Positions 20,968 to 28,279 of a DNA stretch of 45,680 bases are shown in pieces. The first letter of the stretch is position 1. Each line of letters starts with the position of its first letter. Source of the stretch: Patescibacteria group bacterium UBA2135. Lineage in GTDB: Bacteria > Patescibacteriota > Minisyncoccia > Phycocordibacterales > UBA2135. Both the position numbers and the translations under genes were made by a program. The stretch is taken from positions 5,227 through 50,906 of the forward strand of contig DCXN01000014.1 of NCBI GenBank assembly GCA_002327685.1, written 5' to 3'. Under the pieces are notes generated by a model. That model worked only from the letters and a program-made list of their open reading frames with translations, did not search any database and was not told the DNA's origin.

Positions 20968-21861
20968 ATGACACAAGATACATCATTCGTATTTTTCGGC
21001 ACTGATGAGTTTTCGGTTATTGTGCTGGAAGAATTAAAAAACGCGGGATACACGCCCGCGCTTGTAGTTACTGTACCTGACAGAAGACAAGGGCGCGGCA
21101 TGAAATTAACTCCCCCGCCAGTTAAACAAAGAATTATGAATTATGAATCCCCGAATACCAGAGCAAAGCTCGCTACGGGGCAGGCAGGAATCAAGAATAA
21201 AATTAAAGTTTTACAACCGGAAAAATTAGATACTACTTTTGCTAAAAAACTAGAGCATAACAGCTATGACTTGTTTGTGGTAGCCAGTTATGGAAAAATT
21301 ATTCCAAAAGAAATTTTGGATATTCCGAGACACGGAACACTAAATGTCCACCCGTCGCTTTTGCCTCTTTTCCGCGGATCATCACCAATTCATTCTCAAA
21401 TTCTTGAGAATACTAGAATGGTCGGGGCAACAATTATGTTAATGGATGAGGAAGTTGACCACGGTCCAATTCTTGCTGCGCAAGAATTGGAATTTAAGAT
21501 TTATGATTTAAGATTTAAAAATTTGCGGGATGAATTAGCAAAATTAGGTGGAAAGTTGCTTGCACAAACTATTCCGGAATGGATCCAAGGAAACATTAAC
21601 CCACAAGAGCAAGATCATAAAGTCGCGACATATACAAAACAAATAACTAAAGAAGACGGGTTAATTGATATTGAAAAAGAAAGTCCCGAAATACTTTACA
21701 GGAAATTTAGGGCGTATCATACGTGGCCAGGAATTTACTTTTTCCAAGACGGCAAGCGAATAAAGATTACTGACGCAGAGTTGGAAGATGGAAAATTCAT
21801 TATAAAAAAGGTCATTCCAGAAGGAAAACAAGAGATGAATTATTCAGATTTTAGGTCATAA
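20968..21861 (+). CDS. fmt: Methionyl-tRNA formyltransferase
   Basis: Formylates initiator Met-tRNA, 297 aa. Core motifs: FFGTDEFSVIVLEEL, VPDRRQGRGMKLTPPPVK, LFVVASYGKIIP, LNVHPSLLPLFRGSSPIHSQIL (catalytic Asn-His and SLLP), TIMLMDEEVDHGPI (Asp), and a short C-terminal domain (YRKFRAYHTWPGIYFF). Two in-frame insertions look like translated intergenic repeats: about residues 52-75 (IMNYESPNTRAKLATGQAGI) and about 175-183 (KIYDLRFKN). A GATACT -10 lies 6-12 bases before the ATG, so the mRNA is probably leaderless. Confidence 0.93.
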   Translation: MTQDTSFVFFGTDEFSVIVLEELKNAGYTPALVVTVPDRRQGRGMKLTPPPVKQRIMNYESPNTRAKLATGQAGIKNKIKVLQPEKLDTTFAKKLEHNSYDLFVVASYGKIIPKEILDIPRHGTLNVHPSLLPLFRGSSPIHSQILENTRMVGATIMLMDEEVDHGPILAAQELEFKIYDLRFKNLRDELAKLGGKLLAQTIPEWIQGNINPQEQDHKVATYTKQITKEDGLIDIEKESPEILYRKFRAYHTWPGIYFFQDGKRIKITDAELEDGKFIIKKVIPEGKQEMNYSDFRS

Positions 21862-21866
21862 ACAAA

Positions 21867-21900
21867 AGCCCGTCGCATAAACTGCGACGGGCTAGTTTTT
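21867..21900 (+). terminator. Terminator of fmt
   Basis: AGCCCGTCGCA/TGCGACGGGCT perfect 11-bp stem followed by AGTTTTT. Confidence 0.88.
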
Positions 21901-22418
21901 CATATATGTAAACCTGGGTTTCTCATCGTGCATTCTTTCATAGCAACCACAATGTCTTCTCCCACGTTACCAATAAATTCGAACTGTGGTAATTCGCCTT
22001 GAGTCACCCACTTATGATCATTTACTTCGTCTTTGCAACCCAAGACAATTTGAGGAGCTTGCTCACATAATGCCCAGAAGCGATGTACTAAAGTTAGTGT
22101 TTTTCCATCTTTTCTTATAAAGGCAAGTGCTTTGTTTTGCATTGTGATAATTTTGTTAGCGCTGATTTCAACACCAGTTTCTCCGCGCACTTCTCGTATT
22201 GTGGCTCGATCTAAACCACACTCAAAAACAGGAGTGTTTGCTGTTGGTATCTCCTCACCCCAATCACTTCGTTTAATTTTGCCGCCTGGTATAGTCCACA
22301 GACCGGGACCTTCTGCTTCTTCATCGCTTCGTTTTAAGATAAGTGTCTGCAATTGCCCATCTATGTTCCTGCAAAGCACAACACACGTTACCACTACAAC
22401 ATACTTATCGTCAGACAT
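21900..22418 (-). CDS. Nudix hydrolase
   Basis: 172 aa. Nudix fold with GPGLWTIPGGKI (residues about 37-48) and REVRGETGVEI (about 75-85). The two halves of the Nudix box are separated by an about 25-residue insertion containing a Cys. Hydrolyses a nucleoside diphosphate-linked substrate; identity unknown. Convergent with fmt. Confidence 0.8.
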   Translation of the reverse strand: MSDDKYVVVVTCVVLCRNIDGQLQTLILKRSDEEAEGPGLWTIPGGKIKRSDWGEEIPTANTPVFECGLDRATIREVRGETGVEISANKIITMQNKALAFIRKDGKTLTLVHRFWALCEQAPQIVLGCKDEVNDHKWVTQGELPQFEFIGNVGEDIVVAMKECTMRNPGLHI

Positions 22419-22510
22419 TGCATTTCTTTCATTCTGCTACATATCTACATGTTAGATTAACATAAATAGCACAGACGCAATGGCCTGTGCAATTTATTTT
22501 ATGTTCTGTC

Positions 22511-22550
22511 AAAAAACAAAAAAGCCACCCTTGAAATCGTAGGGTGGCTT
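22511..22550 (-). terminator. Terminator of ndk
   Basis: Minus-strand AAGCCACCCT/AGGGTGGCTT stem followed by TTTTTTGTTTTTT. Confidence 0.9.
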
Positions 22551-22560
22551 GAATCATATT

Positions 22561-23121
22561 TTAATATGGGAGCTCTCCTAGCGTAAACCATGCGAGCATT
22601 TCGCACCGTGCTGTTTCTATTGAGTCAGAGGCATGTACGAGATTTTCCACGGCGCCTCTAAGTAAATCTTCAAATTTTTCAGAAATTCCTAAATCTCCCC
22701 GAATCGTGCCCTCTTCTGCTTTAGACGGCATCGTCTTGCCGATAAGTGTTCGTGCAACGTTAACGGCACATTCGCCTTCAAATACAAGTGGCATTAAGCG
22801 GCCAGATTTGTAATAAGCTCGACAACCTTCTGCAATTCTTTTTCCAATTTCAAGCGGATCTTTGGTGCCAAAACACACAACAGGATCTTTTCCAAATTCA
22901 TCTTGGATTCTTTTCATGGCACAGACGCCAATGTTTTTCATCCACTCATCCATATTTGGAAAATGGTCATCCAACTGCCTGTCGGTCGCCATAATCGGCG
23001 ACTCCTTCTCTGCAACAACTTTAAGCCCTGCTCTGGTAAAATAAGGAATAATCTTGCCCGATAAGCGCCGTCTCACAGCATCCGGTTTCAAAATAACAAG
23101 AGTCTGTTCTGTAGTAATCAC
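22561..23121 (-). CDS. ndk: Nucleoside-diphosphate kinase with internal insertion
   Basis: Transfers gamma-phosphate between NTPs and NDPs. 186 aa: N-terminal EQTLVILKPDAVRRRLSGKII, phosphohistidine region ENLVHASDSIETA with the active-site His, and GTIRGDLG before it. It is about 45 residues longer than typical NDK; the extra segment (residues about 55-105, FPNMDEWMKNIGVCAMKRIQDEFGK region) falls between the first helix pair and the EGECAV strand. Expected to be a multimeric cytoplasmic enzyme. Confidence 0.92.
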   Translation of the reverse strand: MITTEQTLVILKPDAVRRRLSGKIIPYFTRAGLKVVAEKESPIMATDRQLDDHFPNMDEWMKNIGVCAMKRIQDEFGKDPVVCFGTKDPLEIGKRIAEGCRAYYKSGRLMPLVFEGECAVNVARTLIGKTMPSKAEEGTIRGDLGISEKFEDLLRGAVENLVHASDSIETARCEMLAWFTLGELPY

Positions 23122-23217
23122 TTTCTACCTCTCTTTCGTTTTTGGAAGAACTATCTAATCTGGATAACACATTATAATAATTCTTTAGAAAGTCAATACG
23201 TACGTAGAGACACTTCT

Positions 23218-23244
23218 ACAAAAAAGGCCACCTATGTGGTGGCC
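23218..23244 (-). terminator. Terminator of the exported small protein gene
   Basis: Minus-strand GGCCACC/GGTGGCC stem followed by TTTTTTG. Confidence 0.8.
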
Positions 23245-23261
23245 CAAAAATTCCTTAAACT

Positions 23262-23618
23262 TCATACACAAATACCTTCAGAGCGAAAACGTTGTAGTGC
23301 TGTGTCAGTATGCAGATGCGATGGTTCGCAGATAATGCAATTTCCAACAGCAACGACATTTCCAGCTGCAGTCTCTTTAGCGGTGTCGAGATGTTTTAGA
23401 AGCTGTAAACATTTTTTAGCGTTTACTCGCGCGCGCATTGTATCGCCATCCTGTTGAAAGGCGATCGTAAGAGCAAAAAGTTTTCGAGCTTGTTCAAACG
23501 ACGCGTCTGTATTAACAAGCAAAGCGCCTGCTTTTGAAGTAAAGACAGGTATTGCGGCAAAGGAAGTTCCAAATGCCGCAAGGATGATACAAAACTTCCG
23601 TCGAGTAAATTCCGACAT
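23262..23618 (-). CDS. Small exported protein, unknown
   Basis: 118 aa with a GAGGAG ribosome binding site. N-terminus MSEFTRRKFCIILAAFGTSFAAIPVFTSKAGA combines a twin-Arg-like TRRKF and a hydrophobic stretch; export by Tat or Sec is possible. The remainder is helical (FEQARKLFALTIAFQQDGDTMRARVNAKKCLQLLKHLD), TPR-like in character, with a CIICEP pair. Family not recognised. Confidence 0.65.
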   Translation of the reverse strand: MSEFTRRKFCIILAAFGTSFAAIPVFTSKAGALLVNTDASFEQARKLFALTIAFQQDGDTMRARVNAKKCLQLLKHLDTAKETAAGNVVAVGNCIICEPSHLHTDTALQRFRSEGICV

Positions 23619-23697
23619 ATCAGCAACTCCTCATTTCTTCTATTCTCCGTTTCTATAGAGAATATAACAGACGCATTTTCAATAATCAACCTTGGGT

Positions 23698-24087
23698 CTA
23701 ACCGCGACGCAGTAATTGCTTGAGTCGTGCGCCACCCTTCTTGATGGCAACAAGCGCTTTGTTTTTATTTCTTCGCAATTCTCTCTGCATTTCGTCTTTT
23801 GCCTTGTCTATAGCTGCATATAAATTTGCTTCTTCGGCAACTGCGCGAAAAAGCGTGCCTCCTGCTGTAAAATTAATTTCCGCACGAAATATATCTCCCT
23901 TACGATGATGTTCTGTAGTTTTTCCAACTTCAATATCAAAAATCAACTCCCCACTTTGATCAGCACAATGCTTCAAAAACTTCTGCAACATATTAATTTT
24001 GGTCCGCGTATAATCTTCTATGGCAGGGGTAAGTTCAAAATTAGTGCTTTTTATTTTTACGACGATGTTTTTTTGTTCCTTCATCAC
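23698..24087 (-). CDS. hpf: Ribosome hibernation promoting factor (HPF/RaiA)
   Basis: 129 aa ribosome-associated inhibitor. The beta-alpha-beta-beta-beta-alpha HPF fold is visible: VVKIKSTNFELTPAIEDYTRTKINMLQKFL, then GDIFRAEINFTAGGTLFRAVAEEANLYAAIDKAKDEMQRELRRNKNK. Short form without the long C-terminal dimerisation domain. Starts 6 bp after the broken DUF167 gene; two adjacent ATG codons are possible starts. Confidence 0.9.
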   Translation of the reverse strand: MMKEQKNIVVKIKSTNFELTPAIEDYTRTKINMLQKFLKHCADQSGELIFDIEVGKTTEHHRKGDIFRAEINFTAGGTLFRAVAEEANLYAAIDKAKDEMQRELRRNKNKALVAIKKGGARLKQLLRRG

Positions 24088-24092
24088 TTTAT

Positions 24093-24413
24093 TTAACTCA
24101 TTTTAATATAAAGAAGTTTACTCGGATGATGATGTCCGCTTATAATGCGTACTTTTCCTTCTGATACTTTGAAATATTTTGCAATAAGTTCAATGATTCT
24201 TTTGTTTGCCAAATTCCTCTTCGCCGGCTCTTTTACGCTAATTCTAAAAACTGTTTCACTTTCTTTCATAAGCGACGTAGAGCGAGCGCAATCTAAAAGA
24301 CGAAACGAAGTGGAGTTTTTCAGATTGCCAAGCCGAGGAGCTTATACAAGACGAAGTGCTTTTACAAAAGATTCTTTTTTCGTCCCCGGTGTCGCCTTAA
24401 CCTTTACATACAT
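24093..24413 (-). pseudogene. DUF167/YggU-family gene interrupted by a short repeat element
   Basis: The 5' part (ATG at 24413) reads MYVKVKATPGTKKESFVK, the 3' part (from about 24269) reads KESETVFRISVKEPAKRNLANKRIIELIAKYFKV, then SEGKVRIISGHHHPSKLLYIKMS; together they make a full-length DUF167 domain. Between them about 90 bp (24267-24357) with the words TATACAAGACGAAGTGCTT and GACGAAACGAAGTGGAG introduce stop codons. The element has a stem AATCTGAAAAACTCC/TTTTAGATT. Either the gene is dead, or the insert is removed or bypassed at the RNA level. Confidence 0.75.
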
Positions 24414-24516
24414 AATATTTAGAAAATTGAATGTGGAAAGTAGAAGGTAGGAAATTTAATGTTTTTTATGATTGCTTGTATACAACATTCTACTCTCTAC
24501 ACTCCATTATCAATGT

Positions 24517-24804
24517 CTATATCGGACATACCTTTGGAGAATCATCGCTATCCTCCTCGTCCAAATCACCTTTTCCATATTCCTTATTCAAATATGAAAT
24601 AATGTCTCCTGATTCATACATCTCAATATTCTTTCCTTCGTCTACAAGATATGGCACTTGCCGATTGCCTCCCCTCTCAAGCAATTCTTTTAGATTTTTC
24701 TCATCAGTAATGTTGCGTTCGTCAAACGAAACGCCGAGATCACCCATCTTGGTCATCACACGCTCGCAAAATGGACATCCAGTTTTTGTGTAAAGTATTA
24801 ACAT
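24517..24804 (-). CDS. Glutaredoxin-like protein
   Basis: 95 aa thioredoxin-fold protein. Active site CPFC in YTKTGCPFCERVM (residues 5-17), cis-Pro in RQVPYLVDEG (about residue 50), C-terminal GDIISYLN. Acidic tail ends SPKVCPI with an extra Cys. Dithiol disulfide reductase of the Grx/NrdH type; partner unknown. Confidence 0.88.
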   Translation of the reverse strand: MLILYTKTGCPFCERVMTKMGDLGVSFDERNITDEKNLKELLERGGNRQVPYLVDEGKNIEMYESGDIISYLNKEYGKGDLDEEDSDDSPKVCPI

Positions 24805-24833
24805 GTATTACAGTATATCATTACGTTGACATC

Positions 24834-24861
24834 TTGAAAAACCCCATGTTTCTGGTATGAT
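24834..24861 (+). promoter_or_regulatory. Promoter upstream of tRNA-Asn
   Basis: TTGAAA (24834-24839), 16-base spacer, TGG-TATGAT (-10 at 24856-24861). Confidence 0.55.
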
Positions 24862-24886
24862 ATTCAACAAGTTCTTTCAAAGAACA

Positions 24887-24902
24887 ATATTCCGCGGTAG
24901 CT
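24887..24902 (+). repeat. Duplicated 5' end of tRNA-Asn
   Basis: ATATTCCGCGGTAGCT here repeats exactly at 24961-24976, the 5' flank and first bases of the intact tRNA. The truncated copy cannot form a tRNA. It could be the scar of an integration or deletion at the tRNA gene. Confidence 0.7.
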
Positions 24903-24964
24903 GTCTTGGCAGATCCTTTGGCTAAGACAACAGAAGCGGGAAAGAACTTTAAAAGATGAAATAT

Positions 24965-25037
24965 TCCGCGGTAGCTCAGTTGGTAGAGCGGCTCGCTGTT
25001 AACGAGCATGTCACAGGTTCGAGTCCTGTCCGCGGAG
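24965..25037 (+). tRNA. tRNA-Asn (anticodon GTT)
   Basis: Cloverleaf: acceptor TCCGCGG/CCGCGGA, D arm GCTC-AGTTGGTA-GAGC, anticodon stem GCTCG/CGAGC with loop CTGTTAA (anticodon GTT), T arm ACAGG-TTCGAGT-CCTGT, discriminator G. No encoded CCA. Confidence 0.95.
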
Positions 25038-25043
25038 TACTAC

Positions 25044-25072
25044 TTGACATATAATTCAGTATATGTTAGAGT
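25044..25072 (+). promoter_or_regulatory. Promoter of the two-TM small protein gene
   Basis: TTGACA (25044-25049), 17-base spacer, TGT-TAGAGT (25067-25072). A near copy of the -35 and spacer start (TTGACATATAATT) recurs at 25555. Confidence 0.6.
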
Positions 25073-25108
25073 TACTTATACTGACATTCACAAGAAGGGA
25101 GATTCTCG

Positions 25109-25399
25109 ATGTTGCGTTTGATATTGATCTTGCTCTGTATGACAGCCGCGGTCTGGGGAGGCATTCTGTCATGGACTGCAAACGGTGGAGTTTGGTGGGC
25201 CATACTTCATGCAATTCTCAACTGGGGATACGTCGCGTTCGTATTCGCGGGCAAAGGTTTTCTCGGGTGGGTCGCGGGTATCGCTGTCCTAGTACTCCAA
25301 ATTGTGTTGCACCGCGCTATCACACCAGAGACGGGAGCATCGAAGGCAGGTAGGGCGGTACTTGATTCGCTCAATACCTCGCAAAGACCCCGAGACTAA
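25109..25399 (+). CDS. Small two-helix membrane protein, unknown
   Basis: 96 aa with AAGAAGGGAG ribosome binding site. Hydrophobic segments at residues 2-22 (LRLILILLCMTAAVWGGIL) and about 33-66 (HAILNWGYVAFVFAGKGF and LGWVAGIAVLVLQIVL), then a short polar tail. Followed by a nested terminator-like hairpin (25414-25472) and repeat hairpin copy 1. Family not recognised. Confidence 0.65.
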   Translation: MLRLILILLCMTAAVWGGILSWTANGGVWWAILHAILNWGYVAFVFAGKGFLGWVAGIAVLVLQIVLHRAITPETGASKAGRAVLDSLNTSQRPRD

Positions 25400-25413
25400 G
25401 TAGGGTAATTGAT

Positions 25414-25472
25414 AACCGCATGACTGTGGCACGCTATCAAGCGGAGCCACAGCCCCAGCGGTTTCCTTTTTT
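25414..25472 (+). terminator. Nested hairpin with T-run after the small membrane protein gene
   Basis: AACCGC/GCGGTT encloses CTGTGGC/GCCACAG; followed by TCCTTTTTT. Confidence 0.65.
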
Positions 25473-25483
25473 ATACAAACCCA

Positions 25484-25550
25484 AACTCCCCTATTTCCGT
25501 ACCAATCTGTTTCCAGTTTACGGTTCTGAATACGTCCACGCTGGGGAGTT
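25484..25550. repeat. 67-bp hairpin repeat, copy 1
   Basis: AACTCCCC ... GGGGAGTT ends with conserved right half TTCTGAATACGTCCACGCTG. Copy 2 at 26304-26370 has exactly the same length. Each copy follows a small membrane protein gene and its terminator. Confidence 0.7.
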
Positions 25551-25554
25551 ATAC

Positions 25555-25583
25555 TTGACATATAATTATCTATATGCTACCAT
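25555..25583 (+). promoter_or_regulatory. Promoter of the multi-TM protein gene
   Basis: TTGACA (25555-25560), 17-base spacer, TGC-TACCAT (25578-25583). Confidence 0.5.
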
Positions 25584-25645
25584 TGGCAACAGGAATTACT
25601 TGACTTGAGCAATTTGGCTCTAAACTCTTACAAGAGGATTGTACC

Positions 25646-26191
25646 TTGAAACAGAAAATCGATTTCTGTGCAGGAATGATGGCAGGTGTAACTCTGGTTG
25701 CATTTGCAATCTATCTCCTATACCAGGAGATTCCGCTCAACATAAGCACGTGGGGATTATGGACAATCCTCAATACCGTCAACTGCGTCACAATGATGAG
25801 AGCTGGTAACAAGCAGGCTTGGCTTCCAGCAGGCTACGCAACCGGTGCGTTTCTCATCACTGTCATGGTGATCAAAAACGGTACCTGGTCATGGGGAGTC
25901 CTTGAAACCTTAGTACTCCTCGGTACGTTGGGTGCTCTCTACGTATCCTTCAAGGTTAACAAGGAGCTTGGTATTGTGATGGCAGTCAGTGCCATGCTAA
26001 TCGCAGGAGCCCCAACTGTCTATGACAGCTGGCTGGCCCCCGCTTCCGAAAGTTGGTGGCTGTGGGCAATATGTTGCATCAGTAGCGTTATATCTGCCGT
26101 TGTCGCCAGTGGTTGGACAATCAAAGATAGATTGTTTTCAGTTACAGGGGGTCTCTTTAATGCCCTTATGTTCCTACTAGTAGTGTTCTGA
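25646..26191 (+). CDS. Multi-pass membrane protein, unknown
   Basis: 181 aa starting at TTG 25646 with an AAGAGG site 9 bases upstream; no better ATG fits. About six hydrophobic helices (MMAGVTLVAFAIYLLY, LWTILNTVNCVTMM, YATGAFLITVMVI, VLETLVLLGTLGALYV, IVMAVSAMLIAGA, LWAICCISSVISAVVASGW). I do not recognise the family; Trp-rich loops. It is paired with a promoter and hairpin repeat in the same layout as the preceding gene. Confidence 0.7.
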   Translation: MKQKIDFCAGMMAGVTLVAFAIYLLYQEIPLNISTWGLWTILNTVNCVTMMRAGNKQAWLPAGYATGAFLITVMVIKNGTWSWGVLETLVLLGTLGALYVSFKVNKELGIVMAVSAMLIAGAPTVYDSWLAPASESWWLWAICCISSVISAVVASGWTIKDRLFSVTGGLFNALMFLLVVF

Positions 26192-26691
26192 GTGCGACAT
26201 GGGACATCTACACACCGTCCGTCATCGCAGGGGCTAATCTCAGCTCCTCGGTGCGGCGGTGTTTTTTTATGCAAACACAAACCTTGCCTGCGCAGACAGG
26301 CCCAACTCCCCTATCTCAAACTTAATTTGTCTCCAATTCAGAGTTCTGAATACGTCCACGCTGGGGAATTAGAGTTAGTTAAATCCCATTGCGAAGGCAA
26401 TGGGGTTTTACTAATCTCTTGCCGCAGCAGGACTCGAAAGACGGAACCGGTATACAAGACGAGCGGAGCGAGTGCTTGTCGCCGAGTCAAGGCTGCGCAA
26501 AGAGGCTGGTGCCTCCGCCCAGCTTTTCTTTGTCGCGGACACTTAGCAGAATTGAGTGCGTAGCACGAAAATTATTCTTAGTGATTTGTGACCGAGTCCT
26601 GTCCGCGCTGGTAAGTTGATTATTTGCTATGAATATGTAAGGCTCACTTTAGATACACTGATAATTAAACCCAAACAGGAGGTAACAGGAA
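26192..26691 (+). other. Intergenic region with terminator, hairpin repeat and a tRNA-like/MITE-like segment
   Basis: 500 bp without a gene. In order: a GC-rich hairpin followed by T7 (about 26214-26269); repeat hairpin copy 2 (26304-26370); a terminator (26382-26410, AATCCCATTGC/GCAATGGGGTT); a segment with GCAGGACTCGAAAGAC and, at its right end, CCGAGTCCTGTCCGCG, which echoes the tRNA-Asn 3' arm; and an inverted copy (26492-26532) of the core of the element at 10092-10312. The AGGAGG site at about 26678 belongs to the next gene. Confidence 0.55.
26304..26370. repeat. 67-bp hairpin repeat, copy 2
   Basis: AACTCCCC ... GGGGAATT, sharing TTCTGAATACGTCCACGCTGGGGA with copy 1. Confidence 0.7.
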
Positions 26692-27813
26692 ATGCCACGG
26701 CAACGAGAATACGCCAAAGCAGGCGTTGACTACACAAAGATTGAGCCATTCAAGCATGCAATGGTTGAAACTGGAAAGAAGACACTCTCTTTCCCGAACA
26801 GACGTGGTGTATTCATCAATAAGGATGTACTACACGCCCACGGAGCCGTCTTTGAACACATCGGAGATGATGCTCCAATTTGGTGTCAGACGCAAGAAGG
26901 TCTCGGCTGCAAGAACTGGATTGCGGAGTGGATGTATCAAAACGCTGGTACAGAAAGAACCTATTACGAATATATTGGAGTTGATGCCGCCCTCATGGCT
27001 GTCAACGATCTGATTGCTCAAGGTGCGATGCCAGTCGTCTACACTGACGAAGTCGCCGCTGGTGACAGTGAGTGGTTTGAAGACGAAAAGCGTAATCGTG
27101 ACCTAGCTCAGGGTTTCTACGAGGTTTGTCATGATACTGGAATGGCTTTGCCCGCTGGCGAATCGCCAGCGCTACGATATCTCATCAAGTCGGAACCGCC
27201 AGTATTAAGTGCCCCTTCTTTAAGCGGATGTGTTACAGGTATTATCACACCTCGGACACGCCTTATTACCGGGCGAGATCTTCAAGCTGGTGACCACATC
27301 ATAGGAGTGACTTCCTCTGGCCTGCACGCCAATGGAATATCGCTTGTCATCAAACGTGCTCTGACACTTAAGGATTCATTCCTCACAAAGCTCGCAAATG
27401 GCAATACGCTTGGGGAAGAAGCGCTGATACCAACTCGTTCCTACGTTGCCTTGTTCGAAGCACTGTGGGAAGCAGGAATTCAAGTCCACGCGTTGTTGCC
27501 GGGAACTGGTAGTGGTGTGAGCAAGATTGCTTTTGACACAAGACCGTTCACCTACCGAGTCCACACATGGGTCAAAGTTCCTCCGCTCTTCAGGTTTATG
27601 CAAGAACTTGGGGTGAGTCTAGAAGACTGCGTCACAACTTTCAACTGGGGAGTAGGATATTATATCTTTGCTCCCGAAAAGGAGGTCAGAAACATACTGA
27701 CTGTTGGCACGCGGGCAGGTTATGAGTTGGTAAACATTGGTGTTGTGGAGGATGGCAAACGACAGGTCATCTTTGAACCCGAAGACATTACATTACCTCC
27801 TCCCGGAGAGTAA
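26692..27813 (+). CDS. PurM-like protein (phosphoribosylformylglycinamidine cyclo-ligase family)
   Basis: 373 aa with a strong AGGAGG ribosome binding site. AIR-synthase fold: DYTKIEPFKHAM, IGDDAP, DAALMAVNDLIAQGAMPVVYTDEVA, SGCVTGII, GDHIIGVTSSGLHANGISLV (the PurM GLHSNG motif) and NWGVGYYIFAP (GxGM-like). No other purine biosynthesis gene is in the window and the organism type usually lacks the pathway. It may be a salvage-pathway remnant or a paralogue with another ATP-dependent cyclisation role. Confidence 0.82.
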   Translation: MPRQREYAKAGVDYTKIEPFKHAMVETGKKTLSFPNRRGVFINKDVLHAHGAVFEHIGDDAPIWCQTQEGLGCKNWIAEWMYQNAGTERTYYEYIGVDAALMAVNDLIAQGAMPVVYTDEVAAGDSEWFEDEKRNRDLAQGFYEVCHDTGMALPAGESPALRYLIKSEPPVLSAPSLSGCVTGIITPRTRLITGRDLQAGDHIIGVTSSGLHANGISLVIKRALTLKDSFLTKLANGNTLGEEALIPTRSYVALFEALWEAGIQVHALLPGTGSGVSKIAFDTRPFTYRVHTWVKVPPLFRFMQELGVSLEDCVTTFNWGVGYYIFAPEKEVRNILTVGTRAGYELVNIGVVEDGKRQVIFEPEDITLPPPGE

Positions 27814-27830
27814 CATCCCTTGCAGAATCT

Positions 27831-27880
27831 ATTACCACGCTCCCTAGCTTTTGAGCATAAAGGGGGCGTGGTAATTTTTT
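27831..27880 (+). terminator. Terminator of the PurM-like gene
   Basis: ATTACCACGC/GCGTGGTAAT stem followed by TTTTTT. Confidence 0.88.
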
Positions 27881-27943
27881 AAATAATAATGAATAATGTT
27901 GTGTTATTCTTAATACAGAGACAGGAACTTACAGAGGTATTAA

Positions 27944-28210
27944 ATGACAAACGACCTGGATATTATAGAAGAACAATTTTGGTCCGTATGCGACAAAATC
28001 GGCATTAGCGAAACAAACAAAGGACATCTTCGGTCTTTTTTAGCTCCACTGAAAGAAAAAAGTTTTGCTACTTATCTTCACTCTCTTCGTGTTGGCCTTC
28101 TTGCCCGAGGAATTGGTTGTTTTACTTTTCATGAGGAAAAACCATTGCTTCTTGCTGGAGCTTTGCATGATCTTGGTAAATGCAAACGTGCTCTCGTCAA
28201 TCTTGATTGA
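27944..28210 (+). CDS. Truncated HD-domain protein
   Basis: 88 aa. Contains TYLHSLRVGLLARGIG and LAGALHDLGKCK, the His and His-Asp of an HD phosphohydrolase, but the domain stops right after HDLGK. The distal helices with the remaining metal ligands are absent. The last codons (ALVNLD) lie inside the terminator hairpin 28190-28223, so the frame seems to run into a terminator. Probably a gene fragment, or a very small HD-like protein. Confidence 0.65.
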   Translation: MTNDLDIIEEQFWSVCDKIGISETNKGHLRSFLAPLKEKSFATYLHSLRVGLLARGIGCFTFHEEKPLLLAGALHDLGKCKRALVNLD

Positions 28211-28223
28211 CGGGAGCTTTTTT
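28190..28223 (+). terminator. Terminator overlapping the end of the HD fragment
   Basis: GCTCTCGTCAATC/GATTGACGGGAGC stem followed by TTTTTT; the stop codon of the HD fragment is within it. Confidence 0.88.
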
Positions 28224-28231
28224 ACAAAACG

Positions 28232-28256
28232 CGGCCGAACCCAATGGGTTCGGCCG
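28232..28256 (-). terminator. Hairpin downstream of the 28280-28801 gene
   Basis: Perfect 11-bp stem CGGCCGAACCC/GGGTTCGGCCG with a 3-base loop and CGTTTT after it on the minus strand. Confidence 0.65.
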
Positions 28257-28279
28257 GATGAAATTGATATATTGATTTA

